A DNA stretch of 64,000 nt. Source: Semisulcospira habei (lineage: Eukaryota; Mollusca; Gastropoda; Semisulcospiridae). The translations under genes and the position numbers were made by a program. The notes below the pieces were generated by a model that was not told where the DNA came from, ran no database searches, and saw nothing but the letters and a program-made list of their open reading frames with translations. The stretch spans positions 163,519,607 to 163,583,606 of the forward strand of contig BTPG01000003.1 of assembly GCA_036245525.1 (NCBI GenBank), given 5' to 3'. Below are positions 21,037 through 31,900 of this stretch, piece after piece (within the stretch, counting starts at the first letter, position 1; each line of letters starts with the position of its first letter).

Positions 21037-22093
21037 GTACCCGGTTCAAAACAAAACTATTCCTCGCGTCATTTATTTTGCGGCTGCTTGCGGTGTTCAG
21101 ACAAAACACATGAATGGCAGACGACTGCATATCGCTGTCGACTCAGCGCGTAGATCTTCGTCTGACTATGAAGACATAAGTGCATTGATAACCGTGCGTG
21201 TTACTGAGTAAATTCTACTTGTAACTAGATCACGCATAATTGCTGAAAATGCCAGCAGGTTTGTTTATTTAGTTCTTTTCTCGGGTTGTCGATACCGCCA
21301 GCCGTCAATTTCACTTGTCAGTCCAGCGACTCGCACGTTTCCTGGCGTCTTTTCTCCGTTCGTGTGTGTGTATAGGATATACATTTCGAGCGTTCACACA
21401 CAATAAGTATTTCATTACTACTACACATATGGAGCTTGTTAATGTTGCAGTGTGAGCATATTTTGCGTTTCCGTTTTGAAAATCCAAGTATCATCAAGAT
21501 CGAGTCTTAGTCTTGGTGTGCAAGGGATTTTGGGAAGGAAAGTATATCTAGCAAGCTCATGAATATTAATTTGCTTGTTATACAATATATCAATACATGT
21601 GTCAAAGAAGGAAAACTTTATGGAGTGGGTACATACGTTCCTAAATATTCAGGGCCACAGATCTGCAGACGCTGCTGACATCCCATGTCAGTTACTGAAC
21701 TCTACCGGTTCAATGTCCCTTTAACGGTGTTATGGATAAACCTTGTCATGTGAAGACCAACCCCCCCCCCCCCCCCCCCCACCCCACCCCCCGAAAAACA
21801 CACACACACACACAAAAACCAAACAAAAAAAAATCCCCAAACAACAACCAAAAAACAAACTACTAAATTACCAGTATGTTCCATAGAACAAAAGAATATA
21901 ATTACTCATTTTTTTTCTTGCTTCCATATCTCTAATATATATGAACGAACACCAGTAGTGCGCTTGCTATTATGATAATTATGCTATGGATCGCGCGATT
22001 GAGTGAACACAACTCCATACTGGAGACTAGAAAACCTCACTACAGTCAGCTTTTCTAGTGTCCGATATGAAGCCGTACACTCTCGCGCGCTAA
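21037..22093. other. No gene seen; contains poly-C tract
   Basis: 1.05 kb without a supported feature apart from a poly-C/CCACCCC tract at 21761-21792 followed by CA and A-rich sequence. GC and codon structure do not suggest exons. Confidence 0.4.
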
Positions 22094-22293
22094 TTAACCC
22101 TTTCACTGCCGAGTAAAGGTGAACATCACCCAGTTGCAAGACGTATAGATCCTCACGAGCCCCAGCAATTGCGGGGGCTCATGAGGATCTATGCCTCTTG
22201 CTGAGACCAATCTGTATCCATGTTCCTTTGATTGTGGCTTCTGAGCAAAAATTCATAAACAGGATGTACTTCCCCCGGCAGGTAATGGGTAAA
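22094..22293 (+). mobile_element. H2 TTAA element
   Basis: Left end TTAACCCTTTCACTGCCGAG; hairpin about 22134-22203 (CAAGACGTATAGATCCTCAC to CTATGCCTCTTGC); right flank with GGCAGGTAATGGGTAAA, the terminal TTAA mutated to TAAA. Confidence 0.82.
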
Positions 22294-22460
22294 TGACTTT
22301 ATTTCTTAGTAGCTGGATGTCGATTTCCTGTTTCAGTAGCAGTAAATATTATAATATATTTATTATCATTCTTTTTCTTACATTCCTAAATTCCATCTCT
22401 GTGCTAGCCTAGAGCAGTGCAGCACACAATTTAGAGCTGGACGGTTTCTTCCTTGTTTCA

Positions 22461-22545
22461 TTAACTCATTCGAGACGTGCTGCAGCCGGACACGCGGCTT
22501 TATGCCGCGTATCCGGATGAGGCATGTGTCCAATTAGTGAAGCTC
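22461..22545. mobile_element. H4 TTAA element, right end decayed
   Basis: TTAACTCATTCGAGACGTGC, then ACGCGGCTTTATGCCGCGTA and ATCCGGATGAGGCATGTGTC. The right terminus has diverged to CAATTAGTGAAG. Confidence 0.78.
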
Positions 22546-22782
22546 CAGCCTTCAACTTTTGAAAATTGTAGTGAACTTTTCGTAATATATTTATCTATTA
22601 ACCTTACTGCGCAGTATGAGAAACATCTTCTTGTCCAGAAACTAGGATTCATAGAGTGGGCCTATTAACGGACTGTGTCAGTAAATTGACCCTTATCAAA
22701 CAAATCGTGGGAAAAAAGTAATATTTCATTCAAACGCAGGACACATGGAGTCCTATGTATACAGATGGCGTATAGACAAACA

Positions 22783-22996
22783 TTAACTCATTCTACCCCA
22801 ACACCGAAATCCCGAAATTTTGCCGTTGTCCTCTGAAGACTGCACTCTAGTGCAGGATACAAATCGACCATGATAGTTCAAGGGTGAGGCCAGAATAGCT
22901 TGGCGCCCATAGGCGCCAAGCTATTCTGGCATCACCCTTGAACTATCATGGTCGATGATTATCTTGCTGTGGCGTGTCTGGGGTAGAATGAGTTAA
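22783..22996. mobile_element. H1a TTAA element
   Basis: TTAACTCATTCTACCCC to GGGGTAGAATGAGTTAA. Hairpin about 22865-22957 with apex GGCGCCCATAGGCGCC. Inner left flank AACACCGAAATC is the flank found on the right of other H1a copies, so this copy is inverted relative to 27283, 28835, 44596 and 47774. Shares TTAA 22993-22996 with the next element. Confidence 0.92.
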
Positions 22997-23197
22997 CTCA
23001 TCGTGCCCGAGGTACGAAATACCTACATTTTGGAGTTATCCTCTGAGGACTGCATTACAATTCAGGAGACAGATCGAACATGATAGTTCAAGGGTGGTGG
23101 CAGAATATAGGCGCCAAGCTATTATTCTGCCACCACCCCTGAACTATCATGGTCGAGCCATATCTTGCTGTGGTGTGTCGCTGGCAGAAAGAGTTGA
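22993..23197. mobile_element. H1b TTAA element, hairpin apex rearranged
   Basis: Left TTAACTCATCGTGCCCGAGG; right GGCAGAAAGAGTTGAG with terminal TTGA for TTAA. The hairpin at 23075-23155 has lost part of the left arm between CAGAATA and the apex GGCGCC. Confidence 0.85.
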
Positions 23198-23226
23198 GAC
23201 TGCGTTCAGAGAGATTTTTTTCCCAT

Positions 23227-23265
23227 CCGCAAGAGGCATAGATTCTCAGTCATGAGCCCCTTAAC
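23227..23265. mobile_element. H2 left arm fragment
   Basis: GCAAGAGGCATAGATTCTCA, then CATGAGCCCC. Only one arm is present. Confidence 0.6.
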
Positions 23266-23361
23266 CGCAGGTACACATCGACTGAGTTAGTTGATCATGA
23301 CCATGAGCTGCTGAAACGTAGACGCACTAATAAAACGAAAATAAAGGAGGAAAAGAAGGAA

Positions 23362-23413
23362 AAAGAAACACGCTCAGAAAAGACAGTTACAACACAATTT
23401 ATGAAATTTTCGG
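23362..23413. repeat. Dispersed repeat fragment
   Basis: AAAGAAACACGCTCAGAAAA and ACAACACAATTTATGAAATT recur at about 27676-27728 within the 27552-27826 element, so this is a piece of the same repeat. Confidence 0.6.
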
Positions 23414-23579
23414 AGTTTAAAGCCTTTTAAAATAAACAAATAAAATAAAGTACACAATGCTCTACTTTTCTATCGGTTTACACGCTTGGCGGTCACCATT
23501 TTGGTTGAGATTTCTTGGACGCACTTTATAAGCTCTAAAATGGAAGTAACGAAATACCGTATAACAGTTCAGGGTCCAT

Positions 23580-23682
23580 CTGCATGAATGAGCTAAATCC
23601 TGCACCAGCCACTAAGCAAGGTGCTCCGCTATAGCGGAGCACCTTGCTTAGTGGCTGGTGCAGGACTAAGCTCACTCATGCA
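23580..23682. mobile_element. H6 palindrome
   Basis: 103-bp near-perfect palindrome: arms from CTGCATGAATGAGC through AAGCAAGGTGCTCCGCTATA and back to CTCACTCATGCAG. The second family copy (26664-26766) is TTAA-bounded. Here the corresponding sites are CTAAAT and ACTAAG. Confidence 0.88.
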
Positions 23683-23708
23683 GTTAGTTCCAGAAGCCTA
23701 CGAGCGAA

Positions 23709-23755
23709 CATCGACTGACCATGAATATTCAAGGGCAATGCCAGAATAGCTTTGC
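23709..23755. mobile_element. H1 left arm fragment
   Basis: CGACTGACCATGAATATTCA, then AGGGCAATGCCAGAATAGCT. The right arm is absent. Confidence 0.65.
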
Positions 23756-23985
23756 TGACTTTATCCTCAGCCCGGAATCCTATCCTGTCCTGAATCAGCC
23801 GTACAATATTAATTTGCACAGTCTGTTGTGCTTCAAAGCGCTTACCCCGTCTATATTTGGAAAAGCGATCAGACTATTTAAGCGGATTGCAGTTAATCAC
23901 GCCTTCTGAGAATCTCTCCTTTTTGTCCCTTGCGGTCGATAGAGGAGGATACACGAATACGTCATTCAGCCGACTGTCTCCTCCA

Positions 23986-24056
23986 TCTGCAAGTGGCGTA
24001 GATTCTCATGAGGCCCTGCTGCGCAGGACTTCATCAGAATCTACGCCACTTGCAGG
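23986..24056. mobile_element. H2 hairpin core
   Basis: ATCTGCAAGTGGCGTAGATT, then CTGCTGCGCAGG apex, back to AATCTACGCCACTTGCAGG. Both arms carry the GTGGCGTAGATTCT variant rather than the usual GAGGCATAGATCCT. Confidence 0.75.
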
Positions 24057-24872
24057 AATAGTTTGACGGCAGCTGTTCCTCGGACGGATTAGAGCATCAG
24101 GGTTTAAGTTGAACATTTGGTAAAGAAACCTTGGGAAATAAAACAGGAGGTGGGAGGCTGGCGAATGGCAGACGTGACGTCACTGCCGTTATTTTACCCG
24201 CCAACAGGTGTGCGGCTGACGTCAGCGACGTAGACCAATAGTTCTCCAGCGTCACCGAGTGCTGGTTCACTTCATTGTCGACTGTACGGACACTGAATTT
24301 CTGATCGATTGAGAGATTTCAAAATGGTTTTAACCATTTAGTTAAGCAATCCATAATACACGAGTCAATCAATTGATTGACCGATCTCTTGATCGATTGA
24401 TCGATCAATGAAACAGTCAGTCAGTCAGTCAGTCAGTCAGTCGTAGAGTCAGTCAGTCAAACAGCCAGTCTCGTTACAAGAGGCCGGATATGAAATTAAA
24501 GGTCAATCCGAATAAAGGTGATTCCGTTTGGTACAACCCAATACTGGCAGTACGAAAGTAAATGGTATACGATTCAAAGAAATCGGTATACATAAAAAGT
24601 GAATAAGTAAAATTAAAATGACAACTTGTTCATGCCATGCCTTTAAAAAACAAACAAAAAACAAACAAACAAACAAACAACAAACAAAAACTGTGGCGCT
24701 GTGCTCCGGTCAGCTGCGACCGACGTTAATTGGCCCGATGAAGTTCTGCTTACTTGGCTGACGCCCTATACAGGGTCTACACATTCACCAGAATGTTCCG
24801 TCAGTTATAGACTCACACCGCTCTGGCAGCGGCACCTTCTACAGAGCAGCATTCATGTGCTAACAAATTCCA
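24057..24872. other. No gene seen; (CAGT)n and A-rich tract
   Basis: Holds a GATC-rich stretch near 24370-24405, a (CAGT)n run at 24413-24442, and an AAAC-rich stretch at 24645-24690. No gene supported. Confidence 0.45.
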
Positions 24873-24939
24873 GCAAGTGGCATAGATCCTCATGAGCCCC
24901 CGCAGTTTGCGGGGGCTCATGAGGATCTATGCCTCTTGC
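24873..24939. mobile_element. H2 hairpin core, near-perfect
   Basis: GCAAGTGGCATAGATCCTCA, apex CCCCGCAGTTTGCGGGG, complete return arm ending CTATGCCTCTTGC. Arms differ at only one or two positions. Terminal TTAA ends are not visible. Confidence 0.8.
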
Positions 24940-25474
24940 AGCTGAAATCCGACATGAGCAGATGGAATATTCTGCTGTTCGCTATTGCGCACTGTGTCTG
25001 TGTGTGTACATAGCGGATGTTGAATAATAAGATGAACGTGTTTACTTCAATACTACCGGACCCGGTATGTATACGTTATAGGGAACCGTTCCAGCACTGC
25101 GTCACACAAACAAGATACTGGCGCACCTTGCACTAGATTTAAATCAAAACAAAACAAACAACAACCCCAGTGAATAATAAACAAACAAACAAGTAAGATA
25201 GAGACAAAACAATGTTTGAAAAAAAAATCGAAATAAAAACTGTGTTAAACTGTTAGCGGAACTCTGTTTTGTATTTGATTCTAAACAAACATAAAACATA
25301 ACACCGCGCGTGGCTGCCAAAATTGCATTTTAAACTGCATCTTTATGTTTACATAGCGGATGGTATTTGATTAGAGGAACATGTTTAGATCTGTCACACC
25401 GGACGCTGTATACAATTCCTCCCGCCTAAATCCAAATGACAACCTCCAACCGAGAACGAGTTAAATTTATCGTC
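24940..25474. other. Unassigned sequence
   Basis: Two AAAC-rich A tracts. Short similarity between CATAGCGGATGTTGAATAATA (25010) and CATAGCGGATGGTATTTGAT (25352) hints at an internal duplication. No gene. Confidence 0.4.
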
Positions 25475-25544
25475 AGCAAGAGGCGTAGTTTCACACGAGT
25501 CCCTGCATACGGCAGGGGCTCGTATGAACCTATGTCTCTTGCAG
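25475..25544. mobile_element. H2 hairpin core, diverged
   Basis: CAGCAAGAGGCGTAGTTTCA, apex CCTGCATACGGCAGG, then GGCTCGTATGAACCTATGTC and CTTGC. One arm drifted more than the other. Confidence 0.7.
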
Positions 25545-26304
25545 ATGATGGGTACATAGTGAGATACCGTGGCGAGACGTTCCAAGTAACGTCACACAAA
25601 CAAGATAATAGAGGGCTAAAGCCTAGGTCCCAATCACATCCGTGTTAAAGTCCCGTTGAGCCGCCGCTCAAAGCAATAATTCTTCTACCTAGCAGGAAGT
25701 GCAGGTTTGAAATCCGCCGGCTGTATAGCTGTTTCATTGTATCTTGGTTTGAATCGGGTTGAAATCAGTCTACATGTATTACCTTGAATTTGTTCTGTAA
25801 TGAATGACGAAACACTAGTGTGATCAGGCTAATGCAAGTACACACTAAGTACACCATAAACCAGAAAAAAAACACACAAATTAAATGACGAGTTGGTTAT
25901 TAGGGTTTAACATCGAGCAGGCGACAAAGGCCACCTCACGTCGGTTAAAGGACGAGCTAAACCCCCAAAGAAAACCAACAAAAAACCCCAAAAAACACCC
26001 CACAACAAACAAACAAAAAACCCAACAAAACAAAAACAAAAACAACAATAACTCATTATTCTGCGTATTCGTATTATTTTCTAATGGCATTAGTGCCGTT
26101 ACAGTGTCACCCTCATAAACGTTGCCGCGGGGCTTTAATTTGTTCCCCGCCAGCTCCTTATCCGTATAGCGAAAAGTGACAGATGATTATGGCGGATGTG
26201 TGTGACGTCACTTTGACGTAACGCCTGTCGAGATAAATTAGCTCTACCTCCTAAGGGCCCGACGCTTGATGGTATGCAGGACGATCATCATCCTCTTATC
26301 TTAC
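25545..26304. other. Unassigned sequence
   Basis: A-rich AAAC stretch at 25970-26050. No supported feature. Confidence 0.4.
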
Positions 26305-26348
26305 TTGCAAGAGCCATAGATCCTCAAGCGGATCTATGCGTCTTGCTG
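26305..26348. mobile_element. Minimal H2 hairpin
   Basis: TTGCAAGAGCCATAGATCCT, CAAGC loop, GGATCTATGCGTCTTGC: the G/C-rich apex is completely deleted, leaving stem ends only. Confidence 0.7.
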
Positions 26349-26663
26349 TAAACCTGCCGTCCGCGTGCGGAGAAGGTTGCTTCCCGTTCGGCTTAATTAG
26401 GACATACTCTGTGAACTGGGGATTTGTGTTTTTAATTGCTTTTAGTGTTGCTGGCCAGTAAATCCTCATGACATAACGTCGTTATATAAGCCCGGAAAGT
26501 ACAAGAATGTCAAGGTGTGACGTCCTAAAAATTAACCCGCATCGTTGTGGTGGGAGTTGGGATGGCTGGTTGTTTGGTTGGTTGGTTAATTCGGTGCCTG
26601 ACGTCCAGGCCAATACTCATACTGCACGGCCCTTAGAACAGAGGCACAGTTGCACGAGCGAGC
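26349..26663. other. Unassigned sequence
   Basis: Contains GGTTGGTTGG-type short repeats near 26568-26586. No gene. Confidence 0.4.
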
Positions 26664-26766
26664 TTAAATCCTGCGCAAGCCACTAAACAAGGTGCTCCGC
26701 TATCGCGCAACAACGCCAACCCCGCTATAGCGGAGCACCTTGCTTAGTGGCTTTCGCAATATTTAA
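26664..26766. mobile_element. H6 TTAA hairpin element
   Basis: TTAAATCCTGCGCAAGCCAC on the left to GCAATATTTAA on the right. Arms AAGGTGCTCCGCTAT and ATAGCGGAGCACCTT flank a 27-bp spacer absent from the other copy at 23580. Its terminal TTAA (26763-26766) begins the next element. Confidence 0.75.
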
Positions 26767-26977
26767 CTCATTGTGCCCGAGGTACGAAATATCCACATTT
26801 TGGAGTTATCCTCTGAGGACTGCATTGCAATTCAGGTTGACAGATCGACCATGATAGTTCAAGCGCGGTAGCAGAATAGCTTGGCGCCTATAGGCGCCAA
26901 GCTATTCTGTCATCACCCTTGAACTATCATGGTTGAGCCATATCTTTCTGTGGTGTGTTGCGGGCAGAATGAGTTAA
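26763..26977. mobile_element. H1b TTAA element
   Basis: Left TTAACTCATTGTGCCCGAGG; right CGGGCAGAATGAGTTAA; hairpin about 26845-26935 with apex GGCGCCTATAGGCGCC. Left-arm changes (AAGCGCGGTAGC) are not matched on the right, so the arms diverged after insertion. Confidence 0.9.
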
Positions 26978-27282
26978 GCTTTCTCGTGTGTCAGAGCCCG
27001 CGTTATGGGGGGCAGGGACATAATTAGCTGTTGCCTATCGAGTACGGCCAGAACGCTGATCAATTTAGGCGCACTTCAACTATGCCACTTTGATTTTCAA
27101 CGGAAAATGCTATAGAACAAGCCCGTCTGGCGGGGTCATGTATCACTGGGTGATAGAAAATGAATTCGTGGAAGTGTGTAGAATTTGAGTCGCAGATGCC
27201 AGTCCTGCCTATTCATATCTTATCATAATTTTCCTGGAGGGGGTGTGGCTCAGCTCACGTCGCTTCATGTCACGTAAAGACG

Positions 27283-27496
27283 TTAACTCATTCTACCCCA
27301 GACACACCACCGGAAGATAAGGATCGACCATGATAGTTCAAGGGTGATGCCAGAATAGCTTGGCGCCCATGGGCGCCAAGCTATTCTGGCATCACCCTTG
27401 AACTATCACGGTCGATCTGTGTCCTGCACTGCAATGCAGTCTGCAGAGGACAACTGCAAAATTTATGGATTTCGGTGTTGGGGTAGAATGAGTTAA
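27283..27496. mobile_element. H1a TTAA element, intact
   Basis: 214 bp with perfect TTAA and TTAACTCATTCTACCCC / GGGGTAGAATGAGTTAA ends. Hairpin about 27322-27417, apex GGCGCCCATGGGCGCC, both apex arms matching each other but differing from the common TATA apex. Confidence 0.95.
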
Positions 27497-27551
27497 AAGG
27501 GAGAGGTGCATACTGTCAACCTCGTACCTTGGACACGTGATGTAATTTAAA

Positions 27552-27826
27552 TACAGTATACTGCGCTTATAACAAGGTCGAATATAACCAAAGTCGGATG
27601 TAGCAACACTTTTTCAAATGTCCCAACTGCAGCCTTTCAACGTAGTAAATTACTTCGAAGAAGTACCCAACGGAGAAAGAAACACGCTTAGAAAAGACGG
27701 GTACAACACAATTTATTAATATTTCGGGTAAATATTTCTAGATTGTAAATTACTTCGCTTATAACAAACCTGTAACAACAAGAAAAATTGGGTCCCATGG
27801 CCATTTGTTATATCCGGAGTTTGAAA
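27552..27826. mobile_element. Possible pogo/mariner-like MITE
   Basis: Left TACAGTATACTGCGCTTATA; right CCATTTGTTATATCCGGAGT. These ends match the TACAG..CTCCGGATATAGC pair of the element at 59495-59634 and the decayed copy near 32866-33007. Internal similarity to 23362-23413. Confidence 0.55.
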
Positions 27827-27860
27827 CGGTGCTCAAATATTATATTATTATATAATGACC

Positions 27861-27893
<33 letters not shown>

Positions 27894-28608
27894 CTCTATA
27901 TTTAATTAATTTACTGCTTACTATACTGACGACACCGCTCGGCTGAACAGACGCGTAAATTACGGTGCCGTCTGCAGTAGCAGTCACGGAGTTAAATCAT
28001 CACCTTCATAGAATATAATGTCTATAACATAAACCCTATTAATAGCAAAAGGAAGCTTAACGCAGATACACACGTACACAGAAAAAAAAAAAAAAAAAAA
28101 AATCATCCGCACTCTAGCATGTCCTGTACTACTACTACTATTTGAAGGCATCGTATTTCTTGACTGTCAAAACATCTCTGTGTCCTGTTGATTTTGATCC
28201 AAAGACATTAATCCGGGTTGAGTTGTTTTGCTGCATTCCGAATAAACCATCCTTTCTGCCAAATATGTTTCAGCATATCCTTGCGAAACGGACAATCCTC
28301 TAAGTGAAATACATTTACTATAGCTTGTTTGTTTGCGAGCGTTGTCGGGAAGTGTCCTGAATTAATCGTCTGCCGCTGAATAATAAAGTACTACTTGCAC
28401 TTTTGTTTCTGTCCATATATTCATGTCTACATAATACATCATAAATTTTAGCCTGCGTGCTAATTTTGAAAATTACCGGGAAATGCGGGGCACACTTTTG
28501 CGTCAACTGTCGCCTGTCACTTGTGTCATCGCACACTGTCCATTGTGGAAAAAGTTCACAGGCCATTTAGATGGCGTCATCGAGGTACAAGGCACGAGAT
28601 AAGAGCAG
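27827..28608. other. No gene seen; (TTA)n and poly-A
   Basis: ATT repeat at 27868-27892 and a poly-A run at 28083-28102. No supported gene. Confidence 0.4.
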
Positions 28609-28682
28609 CATAGTTCACGGGTATTCGGAAGACGCTAACTGAGCTAATCAGGCATTACCCTTAAACTGTCATGGTCGATGTA
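28609..28682. mobile_element. Decayed H1 hairpin
   Basis: CATAGTTCACGGGTATTCGG, GAGCTAATCAGGCATTACCC and TTAAACTGTCATGGTCGATG. Without TTAA ends. Confidence 0.6.
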
Positions 28683-28834
28683 TCAACCGCTGAGTAACCG
28701 TTGTGTGTCATAGTTCAACAGCAGAACTCCTTTTAGATTCAGACTCTGAAAACGTTGTTGTCCCATGCCAAGTTGGCTAAGGAAACGTTTCTTCTGATCC
28801 GAGATAGGTCTTTACTGCCATTGAACACAGATCT

Positions 28835-29046
28835 TTAACTCATTCTACCCCAGACACACCATAGCAAGATAAGGATCGACCATGATAGTTCAAGGGTGAT
28901 GCCAGAATAGCTTGGCGCCTATGGGCCAAGCTATTCTGGCATCACCCTTGAACTATCATGGTCGATATGTGTCCTGCACTGCAAGGCAGTCTTCAGAGAA
29001 CAACGGTAAAATTTGGGGATTTCGGTGTTGGGGTAGAATGAGTTAA
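28835..29046. mobile_element. H1a TTAA element, intact
   Basis: TTAACTCATTCTACCCC to GGGGTAGAATGAGTTAA. Hairpin about 28876-28966 with a shortened apex (GGCGCCTATGGGCC). Shares TTAA 29043-29046 with the next element. Confidence 0.95.
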
Positions 29047-29247
29047 CCCCAAACGGCGGCATTTCCCAAAACTTGGAGGTGTCACCTAACGACAACGTCA
29101 GTCGCAGGACATAGATCGACTATGATAATTCAAGGGTGGTGCCAGATTAGCTTGGCGCCATCAGGCGCCAAGCTAATTTGGCACTACCCTTGAATTATCA
29201 TGGTCCATACGGCTCCTGTTCTAGCGCGCTGGGGCTTAATGGGTTAA
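29043..29247. mobile_element. H1c TTAA element
   Basis: Left TTAACCCCAAACGGCGGC; right GGGGCTTAATGGGTTAA; hairpin about 29122-29207 with the AATTCAAGGGTGGTGCCAGA arm and CATCAG loop. It sits directly against the preceding H1a. Confidence 0.9.
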
Positions 29248-29627
29248 AGTACCATTACGCGTATATCTGAAGACACATTTCAGGATCATTTGTATGCATT
29301 ATATATTGTCGACACACCTAATAAACTTTAACGTCAGTTTGGACATGCAGGAAAACACCCACGCGTAATGGCCCTTATTTATTTTTCGCTGTCGTAAGCG
29401 TGTCAATCTATTTTTAGCTGTTTCTCATACTGATACCGTTGTATTTATAGAAAGGAGCAGAATCATTGTCAGATTACTTGAGATTAAGACGACTTGTGCT
29501 GAACTGGATTCTCCAGTGTCTAAGTGAACCATAGCTAGACCTGTGTGTATTGTTTCGTAACCATCTGTTAAAAAAAAGTGTATATTTGAGCACTTACGGG
29601 GGTAGTGGGCCTTTAAGCCACGGCGAA
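29248..29627. other. Unassigned sequence
   Basis: No supported feature. Confidence 0.4.
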
Positions 29628-29856
29628 CTAACCCTATCACTGCCAGTGACCACAAACTTCGTGTCTGAGACCACTGCACGCTGACTGACATTCGTGCCAA
29701 GAACACAGACGTTTTTGGGACTAAAATAGGCTTAAAGAACACAGGACTAACAAGACACACAAACCCTCATGACCCCCCGCGACTGCGGGGGGTCATGAGG
29801 GTTTATGCGCCTTGCAGATGGCAGCGTTGGCGTTGCACCGGCAGTTAAGAGATTAA
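29628..29856. mobile_element. H2 TTAA element
   Basis: Left CTAACCCTATCACTGCCAGT; right GCACCGGCAGTTAAGAGATTAA. Hairpin about 29749-29818: both arms carry the variant AAACCCTCATGACCCCCCGC, not seen in other H2 copies. Confidence 0.8.
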
Positions 29857-30378
29857 CACCAATGTTACCCAATCTATTCCAAGGACACAAAAATAAATAA
29901 AACCAGCTAGAGGTAAATAACTTCATGAGCCCCCCCCCACAGTTGGGTGACGTTAGCATTTAGTACCGGCAGGAAACTAGGTAATTAAAATCACGACAGG
30001 AAGACCTTGCTTGGCATTCGTCACTGAATTTATGACGTGTTGACGCTGCACAGGAATAGGCGTGACCTCTGCATTTGCTGTATTATTACCTTTGCAAAAC
30101 ACCATTTATTAATGTCAAACGCGTCTCATTTCCTTGTCCTGACTGGTAACAGCGCGACCGATACATAAAAAAGACATTTCGTTGTATCTGTGGTATTAAT
30201 TGTCACAAAGAAGACTAAAAGTGAAGCATTTTTAAATGCATGCGTTTAATTTTCAGATTAATTTAGTCTAGAAATTTCTTTGTACTGGAATGAAATTTAT
30301 CGTGATACTTAAAATATTGCATAATTATTATGTATTCTGGTTCTCACTCTTGTACAGGAAAGAAAATTATTGTCATAC
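29857..30378. other. Unassigned sequence with an H2 scrap
   Basis: CTTCATGAGCCCCCCCCCAC at 29921 and AGTTGGGTGACG may be an H2 arm remnant. Otherwise no feature. Confidence 0.4.
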
Positions 30379-30592
30379 TTAACCCGCTCAGCCCTTACAC
30401 ACTACAACAGGATATGGATCGAACATGATAATTCAAGAGTAGTGCCAGATTAGCTTGGCGCCGTCAGGCGCCAAGCTAATCTGGCACTACTCTTGAATTA
30501 TCGTGGTCGACGCATCTCCTGGAAATGGTACATAGTTGTGAAGTGACATTCTAATTTTTTTGGAAATGCGACCTTGGGTTTAAATGAGTTAA
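30379..30592. mobile_element. H1c TTAA element
   Basis: Left TTAACCCGCTCAGCCC; right GGTTTAAATGAGTTAA. Hairpin about 30424-30512: both arms read AAGAGTAGTGCC rather than AAGGGTAGTGCC, an example of matched arm change. Confidence 0.88.
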
Positions 30593-30795
30593 AATATTGC
30601 TTATGTATTCTGGTTCTCTTCTGGTGCTCTGTTCTGTTCTGCACCGTGTCTGCTCAGATGCGCATTGGGTCTGCCGACCAACTTCAACGTTCTGAAGACT
30701 TTTGGTCGCGCTACAAAACTCATGCTGTTTTGCCTGTTTTTCTAACCCACCGGTCCAAACGGACCTTTTCTTTTCGAACAGTGGAGATGTCACGT

Positions 30796-30993
30796 TTAAC
30801 CCCTTCACTGCCGAGAAATACTGAGCACGATCCAACGGCAAGAGACATAGATCACCATGAGCCACCGCGACTGCGGGGGCACATGAGAATCTATGCCTCT
30901 TGCTAAGACCAATGCGTACCCATGCTTCTGGTTGTTGAATGAACACAGATTTCAGAAACAAAAAGGTGCACACAGTGGCAGGCAAGGGGTTAA
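30796..30993 (+). mobile_element. H2 TTAA element, intact
   Basis: TTAACCCCTTCACTGCCGAG to AGTGGCAGGCAAGGGGTTAA, 198 bp. Hairpin about 30838-30903. The terminal GGCAGGCAAGGGGTTAA closely matches the repeat unit of the 44-bp satellite. Confidence 0.92.
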
Positions 30994-31198
30994 CGCGCTA
31001 TGGATTAAAGTCGTGCTGTGCGCACGAAGGCCGAGAGGCACATTATCCAAGTCTGTGCGAGAATTTGACTCGAGTTGACGGAATGAGGAAAAATTCCAGT
31101 AACCATTGCGGCCCATCCGAGGATCGTTCAACTCGAGCTACTAGCAGGCAGCGCTACCGCTGGGTGTGAGCCGTCCGTAATTTATTTATTTTCAACTA

Positions 31199-31308
31199 CA
31201 GTACTCAAACCAAGGGGAATCACAGCGCTGGACAGACAACAGTTAGATCCCCTGCCCTAACTAACTGTTGTCTGACCAGCGCTGTGATTCCCCTTGGTTT
31301 GAGTACTG
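31199..31308. repeat. Near-perfect palindrome, arms about 47 bp
   Basis: Left arm CAGTACTCAAACCAAGGGGA onward, right arm its complement ending CCTTGGTTTGAGTACTG, loop about 15 bp (ATCCCCTGCCCTAA). AGCGCT-rich sequence lies on both outer sides. No TTAA ends; not one of H1-H6. Confidence 0.9.
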
Positions 31309-31612
31309 ACAATTCTGCCAGCGCTAGCCTCACCTATCTGGTTTGTGAGTTATTTTCAACTGTTCAACTGGACGCTCATTAGGGAGTGTTGGTACTTTGT
31401 AAGGTGAACTGCTAGCGCGTGCTCATCACGTGCAGTAAATGCAAATGACCGCGAGCGGCACGTGCGGTCACTGGACACTTGCAAGCCCTGGAGAAGCGAG
31501 AAATAATGTACAAGTTAGAAATGTATCATCCACGACAGGTGGCGGATAGTGCCTGACTGGTCTCTAGTGGGGGAAACTGGATCCACCATGATAGGTCCAA
31601 GGAATTTTTGTA
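31309..31612. other. Unassigned sequence with an H1 scrap
   Basis: 31580-31602 reads GATCCACCATGATAGGTCCA, a small H1 arm remnant. Nothing else. Confidence 0.4.
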
Positions 31613-31834
31613 TCAATCCCTTCACTGCCGAGGAAAAAAATGAACACAATCCGACTGCAAGAGAAATAGATCCTCATGAGCCCCCGCAGTTGCGGGGGCT
31701 CATGAGGATCTATGTCTCTTGCTGACATCACTTTGAAGCCACGTTCCTTGAAAGTCTGAGGTTTTTGGGCGTTCACTTATAACTGACAATTTTCAGAAAC
31801 ACAGTCTGCATCCACCGGCAGTTTAAGGCGTTAA
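31613..31834 (+). mobile_element. H2 TTAA element
   Basis: Left TCAATCCCTTCACTGCCGAG (TTAA mutated to TCAA); right CACCGGCAGTTTAAGGCGTTAA. Hairpin about 31662-31729 nearly perfect with apex CCCCCGCAGTTGCGGGGG. The flank ACACAGTCTGCATCCACCGG is the parent form of the satellite unit. Confidence 0.9.
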
Positions 31835-31900
31835 TGCCTACAAATATTAAGCGTTAATGCCTACGAATATTAAGCGTTAATGCCTACGAATATTGCACGA
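31831..31900. repeat. Three 23-bp direct repeats at an element end
   Basis: TTAATGCCTACRAATATTAA followed by GCG, three times, starting at the terminal TTAA of the preceding H2 element. Confidence 0.85.
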
